64,000 nt of DNA, taken from Nephrocerus scutellatus (lineage: Eukaryota; Arthropoda; Insecta; Diptera; Pipunculidae). Positions 41,068 to 53,360 of the stretch are shown in pieces. A program made the translations under genes and the position numbers. The notes beneath the pieces were generated by a model. It was not told the origin of the DNA and made no database searches. It saw only the letters and a program-made list of their open reading frames with translations. Location of the stretch: NCBI GenBank assembly GCA_947095585.1, contig OX352761.1:50394019-50458018 (forward strand). Direction: 5' to 3'. Position 1 is the first letter of the stretch, and every line of letters begins with the position of its first letter.

Positions 41068-42268
41068 ACATTTGTGAAAAATAGTCGTGGTAGCCACGAC
41101 GGGTGTTTTTTTAAGAGGTTGCCGATTTTTTTTTTGAATAAAACACATATAAAATTATGAAATGACCAAAATTTTTTTTTATTTGGTAGATAATTTTTTG
41201 GCATTCAACATTTAAACACAATTTCTGGCATATGGCTACCACGACTATTTTTCACAAATGTCATTTTTTTTTTTTTCATAATGATTTGCCAAACAATACT
41301 GAGTAGAAATGCCACTTTGAGCTGTCAAAACAACTGTCATAAAATAAAACGACATCTATCGGAAAAACAAACCTCCCAAAAAAACACCCGTTATATATCA
41401 TAAAATTTCATACGAGGGTGCGGCAGAAAAATATAAAAACCAACAGTGTAATTGTCGCTAGGTTCCAACAAAGATCATCGTGCCACCGTCGGAGGTTTTT
41501 CATTTCACCCGAGACACGAATCATATAAATTTTAAATTCCCAAGAGAATAAATCACTCAAGTGGAATTTGTTAATCTAATGAGCGATAAGGAAGACTGCT
41601 TCTCAAACTGTGTGGCTGAGTTTTTTTTAGTGCAATGTCTAAATTTAAAAATTGAGTTTCATTATCGATTTAAAAATCGAGTTTATGTTATTTTTGATTG
41701 AGTATTTTCTTTATCGGTTTAAAATCGAGTTTTTTTATTTTAAATTTAATAATTGAGTTTCTTTATCGACTTGAAAATCGAGTTTTTTTTTATTTTAAAT
41801 TTAAAAATTGAGTCTGTTTTGCTGTTTTAATTTGAATTGAGTTTTTTTATTTTTAACGTAAATCTGGATAAAGCTAACTAGTGTGAACTGCGTTCAGTAG
41901 TTTTTCGGTAGGTTCTAAATTAACGATACAGCAGATACCTCATCGACATCATGCATGCAGGATATCCTTGAAGGAATATACCAAGTAAGTAATTGTTCGC
42001 ATATGCCTTTCAATAACTACTAAAAGCAGTCTTTATTTTATTTTGGATAACCTTGCCTCTTTATTCAATAATCTCTATTTGATAATAATAATAATTAAAT
42101 AATTATATAAAAATTATTTAAATTAATTAATAATTAAAACTAATAAATAGTCCTAGAATACTTTTCATAAATAATATAAATACATTTTTAAAATCCTTTT
42201 TTTTTGCTTGAATTAATATATATGAATAAACGAATGAATTGTAAAATTGAAAAGAACATAACGTGCGT
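40217..42268 (+). repeat. Long dispersed repeat, right part of copy 1
   Basis: Matches 54,833-56,417 (GACAGAATAATACTTGACGC ... AACGTGCGTTCTCTTT), and from 41,394 also 46,255-47,150. It is interrupted at 40,920-41,391 by a MITE and ends at a LINE poly(A) junction. In the other loci the same sequence continues to a TG..CA-type LTR end next to a primer site, so it is an LTR or LTR-containing repeat of element C. Confidence 0.7.
40920..41391. mobile_element. Foldback MITE with TA target duplication
   Basis: 472 bp. Long inverted ends read A(A/C)GGGTGTTTTTTTGGGAGG, continuing TTTGTTTTTCCGATAGATGTC, with arms pairing over more than 150 bp. TA lies on both sides (40,918-40,919 and 41,392-41,393). 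The loci at 46,250 and 55,540 lack it and show the empty site. The TA target and terminal motif suggest a Tc1/mariner-type non-autonomous element. A second GGGTGTTTTTTT motif inside (41,100) suggests nested or dimeric arms. Confidence 0.78.
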
Positions 42269-42291
42269 TCTCTTTTTTTTTTTTTTTTTTT
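42269..42291 (-). repeat. Poly(A) tail of minus-strand non-LTR element
   Basis: A T-run of about 19 bases on the plus strand lies just past the C-terminal end of the LINE ORF2 and at the point where the long repeat stops matching its paralogues. Confidence 0.65.
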
Positions 42292-42319
42292 ATATATTAA
42301 GAAACAACTTATGAATACT

Positions 42320-45233
42320 TTAACCATCATCCTTCAAGAAGTTGTTAACGGCTAATTTGAACGCCTGCAGATTATAAGATTCTGGAAACACGTGTTCGAC
42401 CAATTGATTCCACATCGAAGAGACTCTCGGAAAAAATGAGGATTTAAAGTGTTGGGTTCTACATGAAAAAAGTTTTAAGGCAAATCTATGTTGATTGCAC
42501 CTTAAACGAGTGTTTACGTTACTGAGAAAAGGCCCAGGAACTAGAGAACGGGTTTCTAAAGAACATTTACCGTTGTAAAATTTATAGAAAACAGATAAAG
42601 CTCCTACATTTCGTCTGTGCTCCAAAGTATCAAGAGACGAAGTAATGGTTACATCATTTATCAAACGGATAACTCTATTCTGAACACCATCAAGATGAAC
42701 CAAATGCGATCTTGGAGCACCACCCCACACATATGAATTAAATTCTAAAATTGGTCTAACATAAGATTTATATAATCTTAACACTTCAGAGGGAGTGAAG
42801 TAGAAGTTACAACGTCTTATGAAGCCTAAACATTGGCTAGCTCTTTTTGAAATTTCATAAATATGTTCTTTCCAGGAAAGATCACTTGATACTTTTAAAC
42901 CTAACAACTTAAGTGAATCAGATCTCGCAATAGAGGTACCATTAATAACAGGAGGAACATAATGTTGAGTTGTCTTCTGAGAGAAAAGGCAAGACTGGAA
43001 TTTATTTGGGTTAAATTCTACTCTGTTAGAAATGCCCCAATCAAGAATGATTTGAATGTTAGACAGAATAGTCAAATTCATTAATTCACGCGAACTATTC
43101 AAGCGAGAATTGCATTATTTTTGATTGTCAAACTTAATGGAGGCCGATAGTGTTGTATCATCAGCAAATGAATGGATATCACAGGTTGTAGAGGACAACA
43201 GGTCGTTGAAATATATCAAGAAGAGCGTGGGAGACAAGGATGATCCTTGAGGCACGCCAGCATTGATCCCATGTGAATCTGAAGATATACCATTTAATAC
43301 AACTTTTATTTTACGGTTCCATAAATAATTCTCAATCCATGTAATGAGAGAGGAGTGTAAATTCAGCGCACGAATCTTATTAATAAGACAATCATGCCAT
43401 ACTCTATCAAAAGCTTTAGCAATATCTAAGGAAACAACGCTTGATTCACCTAGGTTTTCAATGCTTCGCTCCAAACAATGAGTCATGCACGTCATTAGTT
43501 CGCCTGAAGATCGATTTTTACGAAATCCATACTGCACATCGGATAAAAGAACATTCGAATCCAGATAGTTCATTAGTCTGAAATTAACGATAGATTCCAT
43601 TACCTTCGATAGAACCGACAACAAAGCAATAGGTCGGTAGTTCGTAGGTGCCGATTTATCACCTTTTTTCGGGTTGAATATTAGCTATTTTCCAAATTGA
43701 CGGAAAAACACCCGTCTTCATTGAGAGATGAAACAATTTGCTAAGCGGTTTTGCCAAAGTAAGATGACAACTTTTCAATACTAATGGCGGAATACCGTCG
43801 GGGCCAGTCGCTTTATTGGGGTCAAGTTCTTTCAGAATCTTTGAAACAACCCGTTTCCGAAAATAGATTTTAGACATACCTGGGCCTAGATTTGGGAGAA
43901 TAGGGGGGCTTTGATTAGTTAAAGGAAGAGTAGACGCACCAGCGAAATGAGAAGCTAAGAGATTAGCTTTCTCAATATTAGTTCTATAATGAATACCATT
44001 ATGAAATAATGATAGAATAGACGAAGTATTGTCTGCAAAGTTTCTTTTAACCAATGCAGCAAACGACCAAAAGCTTCGACTGTTTGAATCAGAATCCAAA
44101 ATTTTTCGCATGCTATCTCGAATCTTAAGGTCATATATTATTTTAGACCTTTTCAATATAGCGTTTGATCTGTTTCTAGCAATTCGAAACTTTACAAGGT
44201 TTTCTTCAGAAGTGCAATTAACGTAGTCCAAATGGGCTGCTTTTTTACACGCGACTGCTGACCTGCAATGTGTAAACCATTTATTTTTATGAGTATTTTT
44301 CTTTTTAAATGAAGAAGGAATGCAATTTTTCATTCCTAGCAAAATGGTTGACGTGATAAGTTGTGATGCTTCATCAGCATTATTGCTGGAAAAACAGGTT
44401 GACCAATCAAATGAGCTATAAAATTGGTTCAGGAGCTCCCAGTTAGCATTTTTATAGTGCCAGAGTAGCCTTTTACTTGTAGTCTCTATAAGGGCTGGTG
44501 ATATTGAAAATTTGGCTACTATCAAAGCATGGTCAGAAAGACCTAATGGAGCAGATACATCAATTGAATATTTATCAGGCATAGTTGTAAGAAATAAATC
44601 TAAAAGGTGAGGTGATTGACCAGTAGTATCGGGATACCTAGTTGGCTTATCAACGAGTTGGGTGAAAAGATTAACATTTGAAAATAGTTCAGCTGATTCA
44701 CCTGATCGATCTCTACCATTCAAATAGGTCAACCATGAATCATTGTGGACATTAAAATCACCCAAGACTACCAATTCTGATGTTGGTGATGATTGGTAAA
44801 TCTTGTCTATTGTGTCTGATAAGTAATTAAACTCAATATTAGTGTCATCAGGTGACAAATTAGGACTACGATAAAGGGAACATATAAATATCGAATGGTT
44901 TGAAATTACAATTTCAATCCATATCGTATTGAACATTGGATTACTGTTTGGAATATTAAAATTAGGTACACTAAAACTGATGTCTTCTCGTATAAATAAA
45001 ATAACCCCACGATGAGGAACCAAACAGTCGACACGAGAATACCCCTGACATTGAAAATCATTTGGGGTACCCATATAAGATGCCTGCGTTTCACATAAAC
45101 TTAGAACCGCAGGTTTATTCGCGTCAAGATGTGCTACGATCGAGTTGAAATTACTTTTAATGCCGCGAATATTTGTGAAATGAATTTCAAAATATGAGTT
45201 CATTTTACAAATTAAAAATACCGAACCCGTCAA
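42320..45233 (-). pseudogene. Non-LTR retrotransposon ORF2 (APE endonuclease-RT)
   Basis: Endonuclease (45,200-44,500): SLCETQ, FNTIWIEIV, VVLGDFNVHND and GLSDHALIV. The linker KATGPDGIPPLVLK leads to an RT with YGFRKNRSS, SLDIAKAFDRVWHD, NAGVPQGSSLSP and SFADDTTLSAS, so the catalytic FADD is intact. The C-terminal part has KLLGLKVSSDLSW and a CX..H region. Lesions: a frame change near 43,640 within the NIQP..KKGD motif, and one in-frame TAA near 43,113. Few lesions make this a relatively young copy. The family is APE-type LINE (Jockey-group-like); the clade is uncertain. Confidence 0.87.
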
Positions 45234-45443
45234 GATGATGAAAATATACGTAAAATAAGATAATAATAAAATAAAAAATCAAAAAATATTATAAATAACA
45301 ATAATAAGAAGAATTTCTACGAACCAACCACTCAACAGTGAAAACGTTACTTATTCGTTTGTAGTACCAGGCCTAACAAACGAAAAAGGCACGCACGGCT
45401 ACTGAGACAGAAAGTCAATAAAAATTCTACTTCTAAAAACTAC

Positions 45444-45720
45444 TCAAATAAAATAAAAACTTGAATAACAATATTTTTTAACGTAACTGCTTTTTTGTGT
45501 CTGATTCTTTGGTAACGTTACGATATGATGTCTTTGTTTTGATGGTATTGCTATCAGCAGTAACCACGCTTGATGAACAATATTTGAAAACGCCTGTAAC
45601 CGCTGTTCGAGTTCATCAATTTTTGTCGTTAGGATTTTATTTGACTTCTTTTGTTGATTCAGTGTGATGATCTTGTCGTTTAAATTATCCAACAGCACCA
45701 GACTCAATTTGTTCTTTTTA
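45444..45720 (-). pseudogene. Possible ORF1 remnant of the minus-strand LINE
   Basis: An 87-codon frame begins with a coiled-coil-like heptad pattern (LLDNLNDKIITLNQQ, then KIDELEQRLQAF). It lies upstream of ORF2 on the same strand, where the end of ORF1's coiled coil could be. Weak evidence; no RRM or zinc motif seen. Confidence 0.3.
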
Positions 45721-45940
45721 AGATCTTGCTTTCTGTATCGATCTTGACCAATAAATTTAACACTTTTAGATATGAAAAATAAATCTTAAAATATTTTAAC
45801 ACAACAATAACTACTGTATGGTATTAAACACAATTTAAAATAATGAAAAAAGTTAATTTTAATTAAAATGAAAATATGAAAAATTATTTTCAATTATTTG
45901 AAATAAAATTTATTTTAATTTTTTGAATATATTTTTTTTA
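45721..45940. other. AT-rich spacer left of the integrase fragment
   Basis: No gene is seen. The 5' end of the minus-strand LINE should lie here, but I cannot place it. Confidence 0.3.
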
Positions 45941-46199
45941 GATGTAAACGACCTTATTAAAAAATGTGATACTTGTAAGTGCAATAAAAGCATGAATCGG
46001 ACAAATAGACCACCAATGGGGCTACAGACTGTGACAGAACAACCATTTTAGCGCTTGTACATTGACTTTCTGGGACCCTAACCCAGAACTAAAAATGGCA
46101 GCACCCAAATTTTTGTTGTGATTGACCACTTCAGCAAATTTGTCTTTCGTAAACCCATAAGGAAGGCAACTTCAGCTGCAGTGGTCCAGTACTTAGAAA
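45941..46199 (+). pseudogene. Displaced element C integrase fragment
   Basis: 259 bases, near-identical to 51,974-52,232 (the zinc region CDTCKCNK through the first catalytic-core strand, DHFSKFVFRKPI). It is fused at its right end to the C LTR at AAAAAGGTGGCAGAAC. The fusion resembles template switching or gene conversion rather than a normal insertion. Confidence 0.8.
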
Positions 46200-47772
46200 A
46201 AGGTGGCAGAACCGTGTACGGAATGCGTATTTGGCAGAGGTTTGCCAATATAAAAATATATACATCATAAAATTTCATACGAGGGTGCGGCAGAAAAATA
46301 TAAAAACCAACAGTGTAATTGTCGCTGAATTCCAACAAAGATCATCGTGCCATCGTCGGAGGTTTTTCATTTCACCCGAGACATGAATCATATAAATTTT
46401 AAATTCCCAAGAGAATAAATCACTCAAGTGGAATTTGTTAATCTAATGAGCGAAAAGGAAGACTGCTTCTCAAACGGTGTGGCTGAGTTTTTTTAGTGCA
46501 AGGTCTAAATTTAAAAATTGAGTTTCATTATCGATTTAAAAATCGAGTTTATGTTATTTTTGATTGAAAATTGGGTATTTTCTTTATCTGTTTAAAATCG
46601 AGTTTTTTATTTTAAATTTAATAATTGAGTTTCTTTATCGACTTAAAAATCCAGTTTTTTTTATTTTAAATTTGAAAATTGAGTCTTTTTTGCTACTTTA
46701 ATTTGAATTGAGTTTTTTTTTTATTTTTAACGTAAATCTGGATAAAGCTAACTAGTGTGAACTGCGTTCAGTAGTTTTTCGGTAGGTTCTAAATTAACGA
46801 TACAGCAGATACCTCATCGACATCATGCATGCAGGATATCCTTGAAGGAATATACCAAGTAAGTAATTGTTCGCATATGCCTTTCAATAACTACTAAAAG
46901 CAGTCTTTATTTTATTTTGGATAACCTTGCCTCTTTATTCAATAATCTCTATTTGATTATAATAATAATTAAATAATTATATAAAAATTATTTAAATTAA
47001 TTAATAATTAAAACTAATAAATAGTCCTAGAATACTTTTCATAAATAATATAAATACATTTTTAAAATCCTTTTTTTTTGCTTGAATTAATATATATGAA
47101 TAAACGAATGAATTGTAAAATTGAAAAGAACATAACGTGCGTTCTCTTTGCCTTCGCCCAGCGGGATGGAGGTATTCTTCTTGGGTTTATTCTGTTACTC
47201 GTTAATAGTGTCTACGCTATGAACGAGTAGAAGTACAGGTATGGTGTGTGGTTGGGGTCGATGACCCTGCGGTGGTTTTTCTCAACGTCTTTCAGATAAT
47301 GACGGGACGGACCGTGGACGACCGGACGAAGTCGACCTTTCCTCAATGGTTTTGTGAGGACTTGGTGTAGACGCAACCAGGTCATTCCCTTAGTTTTAGT
47401 TATTAGATTATATGCAAAAATTTTCTGAAGGAAAAATAAAAAAAAATAAATTTTACCAAAGTAATTTTTTTCATAGTTTTAATGTAATTATAAGATTTAG
47501 AAATAGTTAGATATAAGTGTTTAAAAAGGAAATGACCTGGCTGTATCTAGACCTAGAGATCCTCTTTTCCTCATTCCTATCTATCTCATATCCCAATTTT
47601 CCCTTTTTCATATTTTTTTATAAGTCGACACAACATTTTTTTTTGTTCATGACGAGGTGTCACTGGTACGTGACAAGGACCACCCGTCCGACGAGCTTAG
47701 CCGAGCCACCGCGAGCGTGTCGCGACGTCCTTGCTAGTGGCAGAACCCCTAGTGGGACCTCGCTCCATAACA
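46200..47772 (+). repeat. 5' LTR of element C (5'-truncated)
   Basis: Matches 55,479-56,953 up to the shared end CCTCGCTCCATAACA and is followed after two bases by a primer-binding site, so its right end is an LTR end. Its left end is replaced by the integrase fragment. It contains an ATTGAGTTTTTT/AAAATCGAGTTTT array near 46,510-46,720. Confidence 0.72.
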
Positions 47773-47774
47773 AA

Positions 47775-47787
47775 TGGCGCCCAACGG
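47775..47787 (+). promoter_or_regulatory. Primer-binding site of element C
   Basis: TGGCGCCCAACGG is two bases after the LTR end and resembles the complement of the tRNA-Lys(CUU) 3' end over its first 12 bases, then diverges. Confidence 0.65.
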
Positions 47788-48280
47788 AAAGAACTTTACC
47801 TATTGTTTCTTGAAGGGCAGGAATTTCCATAAGGAAGTTCCTGGCTTTCGACAAACAATGGTATTGCATTTTTTTTATATACAACTTAACGTAGCTTACA
47901 TTAATTTCTTTAAATTAAATTTCCAATAATTTGCATGTTTTTTTATTTATATCCATTTTAAATTTTTCTTTTAAATTTTAATTTAAATTTTTATTTCGGC
48001 ACTTTTTACATCTTTTTTTAAATTTCTATCCCACCCTACTTTCCTAATACTCATAATTCCATATGTGGTACACAAGACTAGACAGAACAGAAGATTGTGC
48101 ATCGGTCGCCTTCACTTCACTTCGACAATTCACTTGATCTTTTTTGCAAGCAGATCAGGGTGTCTAAGCTGAAATTTTAGGATTCAAAGTACAAAAATTT
48201 ATTACATACTTCTGGTTTGCGAATTTTAGGATTCAAAGTACAAAAATTTATTACATACTTCTGGTTTGCGAGGGTCAGAA
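47788..48280 (+). other. Leader of element C
   Basis: No gene. It contains a 46-bp direct duplication (ATTTTAGGATTCAAAGTACA and onwards, at about 48,174 and 48,223), with the gag ATG at 48,281 just after it. Confidence 0.45.
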
Positions 48281-49620
48281 ATGGATAGTTCCAGTAGGAG
48301 AACAGGCGCTGTTCCAAAACCTCTGCCTGATTTTGGGTCTGGGATCCAAACTAGGCAGAAAACAAAAAAACGTTTCAAATCCCAAAATAGCTCCACATCG
48401 TGTGGTGACTTCGGCATTGACCAACAACTTCATACGTCGGCAGTATGTCCAAATCCGTTTTCGGAAGAAAATCAGCTGATCAACAAAATTCAAGAAGCGG
48501 TTTCGGAGGTAATTCAAAAGGACCAACTGGCTTTGGGTCATTATTCACAAAAAAATTAGAAAGAGTTAGTTGCAGCCTGACGGAGCAGATAGAGATGCTA
48601 GCTCGGAAAGTAGATACCCTCGAGATGCAGCAATGCGATGGAAAAAAGAGTGCTCCTCATAGGTCTACGCCAATACACCGGTTTGAGGAGGGAGAACAAA
48701 TGCCTGGTAACCATCGACCAAACCCTTCTCTTGACCAGCACAATCAGCCAGACGAGCAAATGACTTATTTAAACGATGAACTGCTACGAGTGCAAAAATG
48801 TGATCTCCAGAAGTGGAACATAAAGTTCGATGGCACGAAAAGGACAATGCCGGTCGACAGCTTTGTCTTTCGCATCGAAACGATGCAGCGCATACTTAAC
48901 GCCAGCGAAAGTCAGGTGTTTAACCAGTTCGCCTTCCTCCTGACCGGTGTAGCTGAACGTTGGTATTGGCAATTCCTGGAGGAGCGCGCAAATGATCCAT
49001 TCCTAAACTACCATGATCTTAAGAGGGAATTATTGCGGCAGTTTAGGGCATCCGACTCTGACCATGAGATCATGCGGGAGATCATGGACAGGAAGCAAAT
49101 GCCAGGCGAGAGTTGTGACGACTTCTTTTCAAGCGTCAGGGCGATGGTGTTCCAAATGAAGAATAGATTGCCAGAGGGGGAACTAGTCACAATTCTCCGC
49201 CAGAACCTCCGAGAGAAAGTGGCAGAGCTGATCTTTGGGTGCTCTCTATTTTCTTTCGCTGATTTAGTGTCTGCCTGCCGCTGGGCAGAAAAGCTTTTCG
49301 GTGTCAGGGAAAACCGCTTTAAAGGTAGACCAATCAGCGAGCTCCAGACAACAGGAGACGAAGAATTTGACAGTGACAGAGGGGAATTGACGAATGAGCT
49401 AAGTGCCATTAAGACAAATTATCCACATAAAAAAAAAATTATATTAAAAATACAGACGATAGGAATGTAGTCCGTAATGATGTCCAAAACCAGTGTTCGT
49501 CTCATTTCCACTCCTTAGTGTGCTTCCAATGTGGTCAGTACAATGTTCCTGTTTTGTTGTGTCCGTCCTGTAGGACTAACCCGGAAAACTTGTTGAGGGG
49601 CGAAACATCCGGGGGTGCTC
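48281..49620 (+). pseudogene. gag: Element C gag
   Basis: Starts MDSSSRRTG at 48,281; the frame changes near 48,540. The capsid region in 48,445-49,470 has WNIKFDGTKR, VDSFVFRIETM, AERWYWQFLEE, DRKQMPGESCDDFF and ILRQNLREKV, clearly related to element A gag. After a stop at 49,468 a cysteine cluster CFQCGQYN..LLCPSC lies at about 49,529-49,575 in another frame. Compared with element A, this Gag is longer at its N-terminus and better preserved. Confidence 0.83.
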
Positions 49621-50414
49621 GCCCAACAGACAAGATCCCGGAAATGCCGAACAAAAAATAAAAATTTTAAGAAAAAAGAAAGAAAGAATAATAATTTTAT
49701 TAAAATCAAGAGACTACGAGAAAAGTTTGCTTTAAAAAGAAATAGGTTTAAGGACATAGAAGCAACTATTCTACAGATAGATGAAGACAACCGACCATAT
49801 GCGAGGGTCAAATTAGTAATTGAAGCAATGTTAGGCCTTTTGGATAGTGGTGCTTCAGTCAGTTGCTTGGGGAAAGACGCAATGAAATTCATCAAAGACA
49901 ATGACTTAAAATTAAATGCGATAAATTCTAACATAAGCACAGCGGACGGAAATAAACAAAAAATCATAGGCATTGCGACCATTCCATTCCAGTCACATGG
50001 AAAAACCGGACTGAGTATCTAGAATTTTATGTTGTGCCGTCTTTACAACAATCGCTATATCTGGGAGTGAATTTTTGGAAAACTTTTAAGGTCGCTCCCA
50101 ACATTATATCCGAGATGGATATATTGGACACGACGACAACGGACTCAATAATGCGGGTTCTCTCACCGGCACATACGGAGGCTTTACAGGCGGTGGAAAA
50201 CAAGTACCCGTCCTACACGAGACTTGGCCTCGGAAGGACGAGCCTAGAGGAAAAAGTGATCGAGACCGCCGAAGTAAAGCCGATCAAACAGAGGCACTAC
50301 CCAGTGTCTCCGGCGATCCAAAAGCTTCTTTTCGACGAACTCGATCGCATGATTTCTTTGGGGGTGATCGAGGATCGAGCCAGAGTGCGTGGAGCTCTCC
50401 GGTTGTGCTGGTAA
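49615..50414 (+). pseudogene. Element C protease and RT start
   Basis: A Lys-rich linker, then GLLDSGASVSCLG (intact retropepsin motif at about 49,840), LYLGVNFWKTF at about 50,055, and the RT entry PIKQRHYPVSPAIQKL. A stop at about 50,020 and a frame change near 50,395 interrupt it. Confidence 0.8.
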
Positions 50415-51786
50415 GAAAACCTGGCAAAAATAGGCTCTGCTTGGACTCATGCAAAGTCAATGCAGTGACAAAAAAGGACGCGTACCCGTTGCCCCACATA
50501 GAAGGGTTGTTGAACCGCCTACAAGACATTTCGGTTCATTTCGGGGATCGATCTGAAAGACGCCTTCTGTCAGATCCCGTTGGAGAAGAGGTCCAGAGAG
50601 AAAACGGCCTTCACAGTCCCTAGGCGGCCACTGTATTAATTTTCAGTAATGCCATTTGGCTTGTGCAATGCTGCTCAGAGAATGTGTCGGCTTATGGACA
50701 AGGTGATACCGTAAAGGCTTAAAGACAATGTCTTTGTATACCTTGACGATCTCCTTATCTGCTCTTCGGATTTCGAAAGCCACATGAGTCTGCTAGAGGA
50801 CGTTGCGAGATGTCTTCGAGAGGCTGGTTTAACAATCAATGTAGAAAAGAGCAAAATTTTTTTTCAAAGAAATAAAATACCTTGGATACATTGTGGGCGA
50901 CGGGTGCCTTTAGGACTATCCGGCAAAGGTAGCGGCAGTGGAGCAGTTTCCAGTTCCGAGGACTCCGAAACAACTTAGACGGTACTTAGGAATGACCGGA
51001 TGGTATCGCAGGTTCATACCAAGTTTTACAACCTTGACAGCAGTTTCCAGTTCCGAGGACTCCGAAACAACTTAGACGGTACTTAGGAATGACCGGATGG
51101 TATCGCAGGTTCATACCAAGTTTTACAACCTTGACAGTACCAATGACAGAATGCCTGAAAAAAGGTAAAGAATTTAAAATGACTTACGAGGCAAATAAAT
51201 CATTTGAAGAGCGCAAACAACTCTTGAGTTCAGCGCCAATTTTGACAAACCCGGACTTTACGAAACATTTTTATACCCAATGTGATGCGTCAACGACTGG
51301 TGTAGGCAGCGTGCTTTTTCAAATCGACGAGGAGGGTAGAGAGAGGCAAATCGCATATATATCCCAAAAGCTAAATTCCGCGCAAAGGAATTATAGTGTC
51401 ACTGAATTAGAATGTTATGAGGCTGTTCTCAGTGTTCAGAAGTTTCGAGCCTATATTGGTTCTTCTTCTTCTTCCATTTACAGTCATAACCGACCAGCTT
51501 GAACTGTCTGATGTCCCAAAAGGACTTGTCAGGACGTCTGGCTAGATGGAGCCTTAAGCTGCAGGCGTTCAATTTCACAATTGAACATAGAAAGGGTATC
51601 CAGAACGTCGTTCCGGACGCTCTCTCTCGAGCTCACATGGAGGAAATAACTTCTGGCTCAGAGCGACTTGACGTGGACCTTGGCTCTCCTTACTTCTCTT
51701 CCGATGAGTATGAAAAACTACGCAAAACGATAAAAGAAAATGAAGATAAATTTCCAGACTTGTGCGTTTCTGACAACTACGTGTAA
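50405..51786 (+). pseudogene. pol: Element C RT and RNase H
   Basis: RT motifs NRLCLDSCKVNAVTKKDAYPLP, VMPFGLCNAAQ and VFVYLDDLLIC (YLDD intact at about 50,735) are spread over several frames with stops at 50,621 and 50,713. A perfect-looking 97-bp tandem duplication (50,944-51,040 and 51,041-51,137) repeats the start of the connection segment and shifts the frame. RNase H follows with QCDASTTGVGSVL, TELECYEAV and [10 protein letters not shown]. Confidence 0.83.
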
Positions 51787-52870
51787 AAAAGGACAGACAT
51801 ACGTACCGGGGACGCACTGCAAGAAGATGGGGCCTGGAAGCTTTTGGTGCCGTCTGAGTTGAGAAAGAGTCTCCTTATCTCGGCACACGACTCTCCAGCA
51901 GCAGGATATGGTGGGATCCATAAAACCCTCCATAAACTTCGACAACAATACTTTTGGCCTGGAATGACTTTAGATGTAAACGACCTTATTAAAAAATGTG
52001 ATACTTGTAAGTGCAATAAAAGCATGAATCGGACAAATAGACCACCAATGGGGCTACAGACTGTGACAGAACAACCATTTTAGCGCTTGTACATTGACTT
52101 TCTGGGACCCTAACCCAGAACTAAAAATGGCAACACCCAAATTTTTGTTGTGATTGACCACTTCAGCAAATTTGTCTTTCGTAAACCCATAAGGAAGGCA
52201 ACTTCAGCTGCAGTGGTCCAGTACTTAGAGGAAGCCATTTTTCATGTCTTTGGGGTTCCAGAATATTTACACTTTCTAAAGCGCTACGGGGTTAAGCACG
52301 TGAGGACTGCGGTCTACTCTCCGCAGGCCAATACCTCCGAACGGGTTAACCGTAGCGTATTGACAAAGATCCGTTCTTACCTTAGAAGCGACCAACGAGA
52401 CTGGGACAAACATGTAAGCTTCGCGGCATTCTCTCTGCGAAGTGTCTCCCACGAGGCCACCGGCTTAGAGCCATATTATGTTGTCTTCGGCTTCCAGATG
52501 GCACAGAACGGATCCGCTTTTGACATCATACGACGGTTAAATCACATTAAAGAGTCAGGACCTTAGAAACAAAGGACAAACAACAAATTATAAGGGACGA
52601 GGTATTTAAAAATCTAAGCAAGGCACACGACAAGGGCAAAAAAACATATGATTTAAGAAGTCGAGAAATAAAATATGATGTAGGACAAATTGTATATAGA
52701 CGAAATTTTCGACAAAGTAACGAGGCAGCGGGCTATAATGCCAAACTTGGACCGTAAGCTTTTAAAAGCATCATATTAAAGACTATAGGAAATTCCCTGT
52801 ATGAAGTAGGAAATGTGACTGGTAAAAAAAGTAGGCATCTTTCATGCCAAAGACCTTTTTGCCTCTTAGT
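51787..52870 (+). pseudogene. Element C integrase
   Basis: Zinc region AGYGGIHKTLHKLRQQYFWP with CDTCKCNK (H2C2-type), then DFLGP-like and VIDHFSKFV (about 52,100-52,180). After VFGVPEY the segment carrying the second catalytic Asp (the TDNG block) is deleted at about 52,266. YGVKHVRTAVYSPQ and TSERVNRSV retain the Glu. The tail (RRNFRQSNEAAG and YEVGNVTGKK) runs to about 52,865 with stops. Confidence 0.83.
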
Positions 52871-53360
52871 TTTAGGTACCTAGAAAACTGACGATATTTA
52901 TTATTTATTATTTATTAATTATTATTTAGTGTTTAATTATATAATCATATTTATTTCATTGACTGATTAATTTCTGTGATATTTACGTTTGAGGCTTCAT
53001 GATTATGTGCAATATTTTATATTAGATTTAGATTTATCTGTGGTATTTTATTCTATTATGACGATTTTTCTTAAACCTATTTATTTTAACCTTTTATTGT
53101 TTATTATTTTGGACGTTTTTTATAAGCATGACTTATTTATGTGTTAATATAGACACGGTTATCAAACATTAGAGCAAGTAGTGTAAGAAAAGAATAGAGC
53201 ATGAGCAGAGTTCAGGGAGTAGGCCCTTGACCCACGTTTGGTAACACGCTCGCGGAGACTCTTCTGAAAGGTATACGCATATGTATAATGTCGAAGCTAA
53301 ATTGTAATTAGATTTAAAATTGCGAAATCACTACCCTATACGCTTTCCTTTTTTTTTTTT
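52871..53360. other. AT-rich stretch after element C pol
   Basis: No coding signal. It may contain the 3' end of element C, but no purine tract or LTR start could be identified. Confidence 0.35.

Noticed and set aside
40794..41204. Minus-strand 136-codon frame
   Set aside because: Spans the boundary of the foldback MITE and a poly(A/T) tract; low complexity, no motif.
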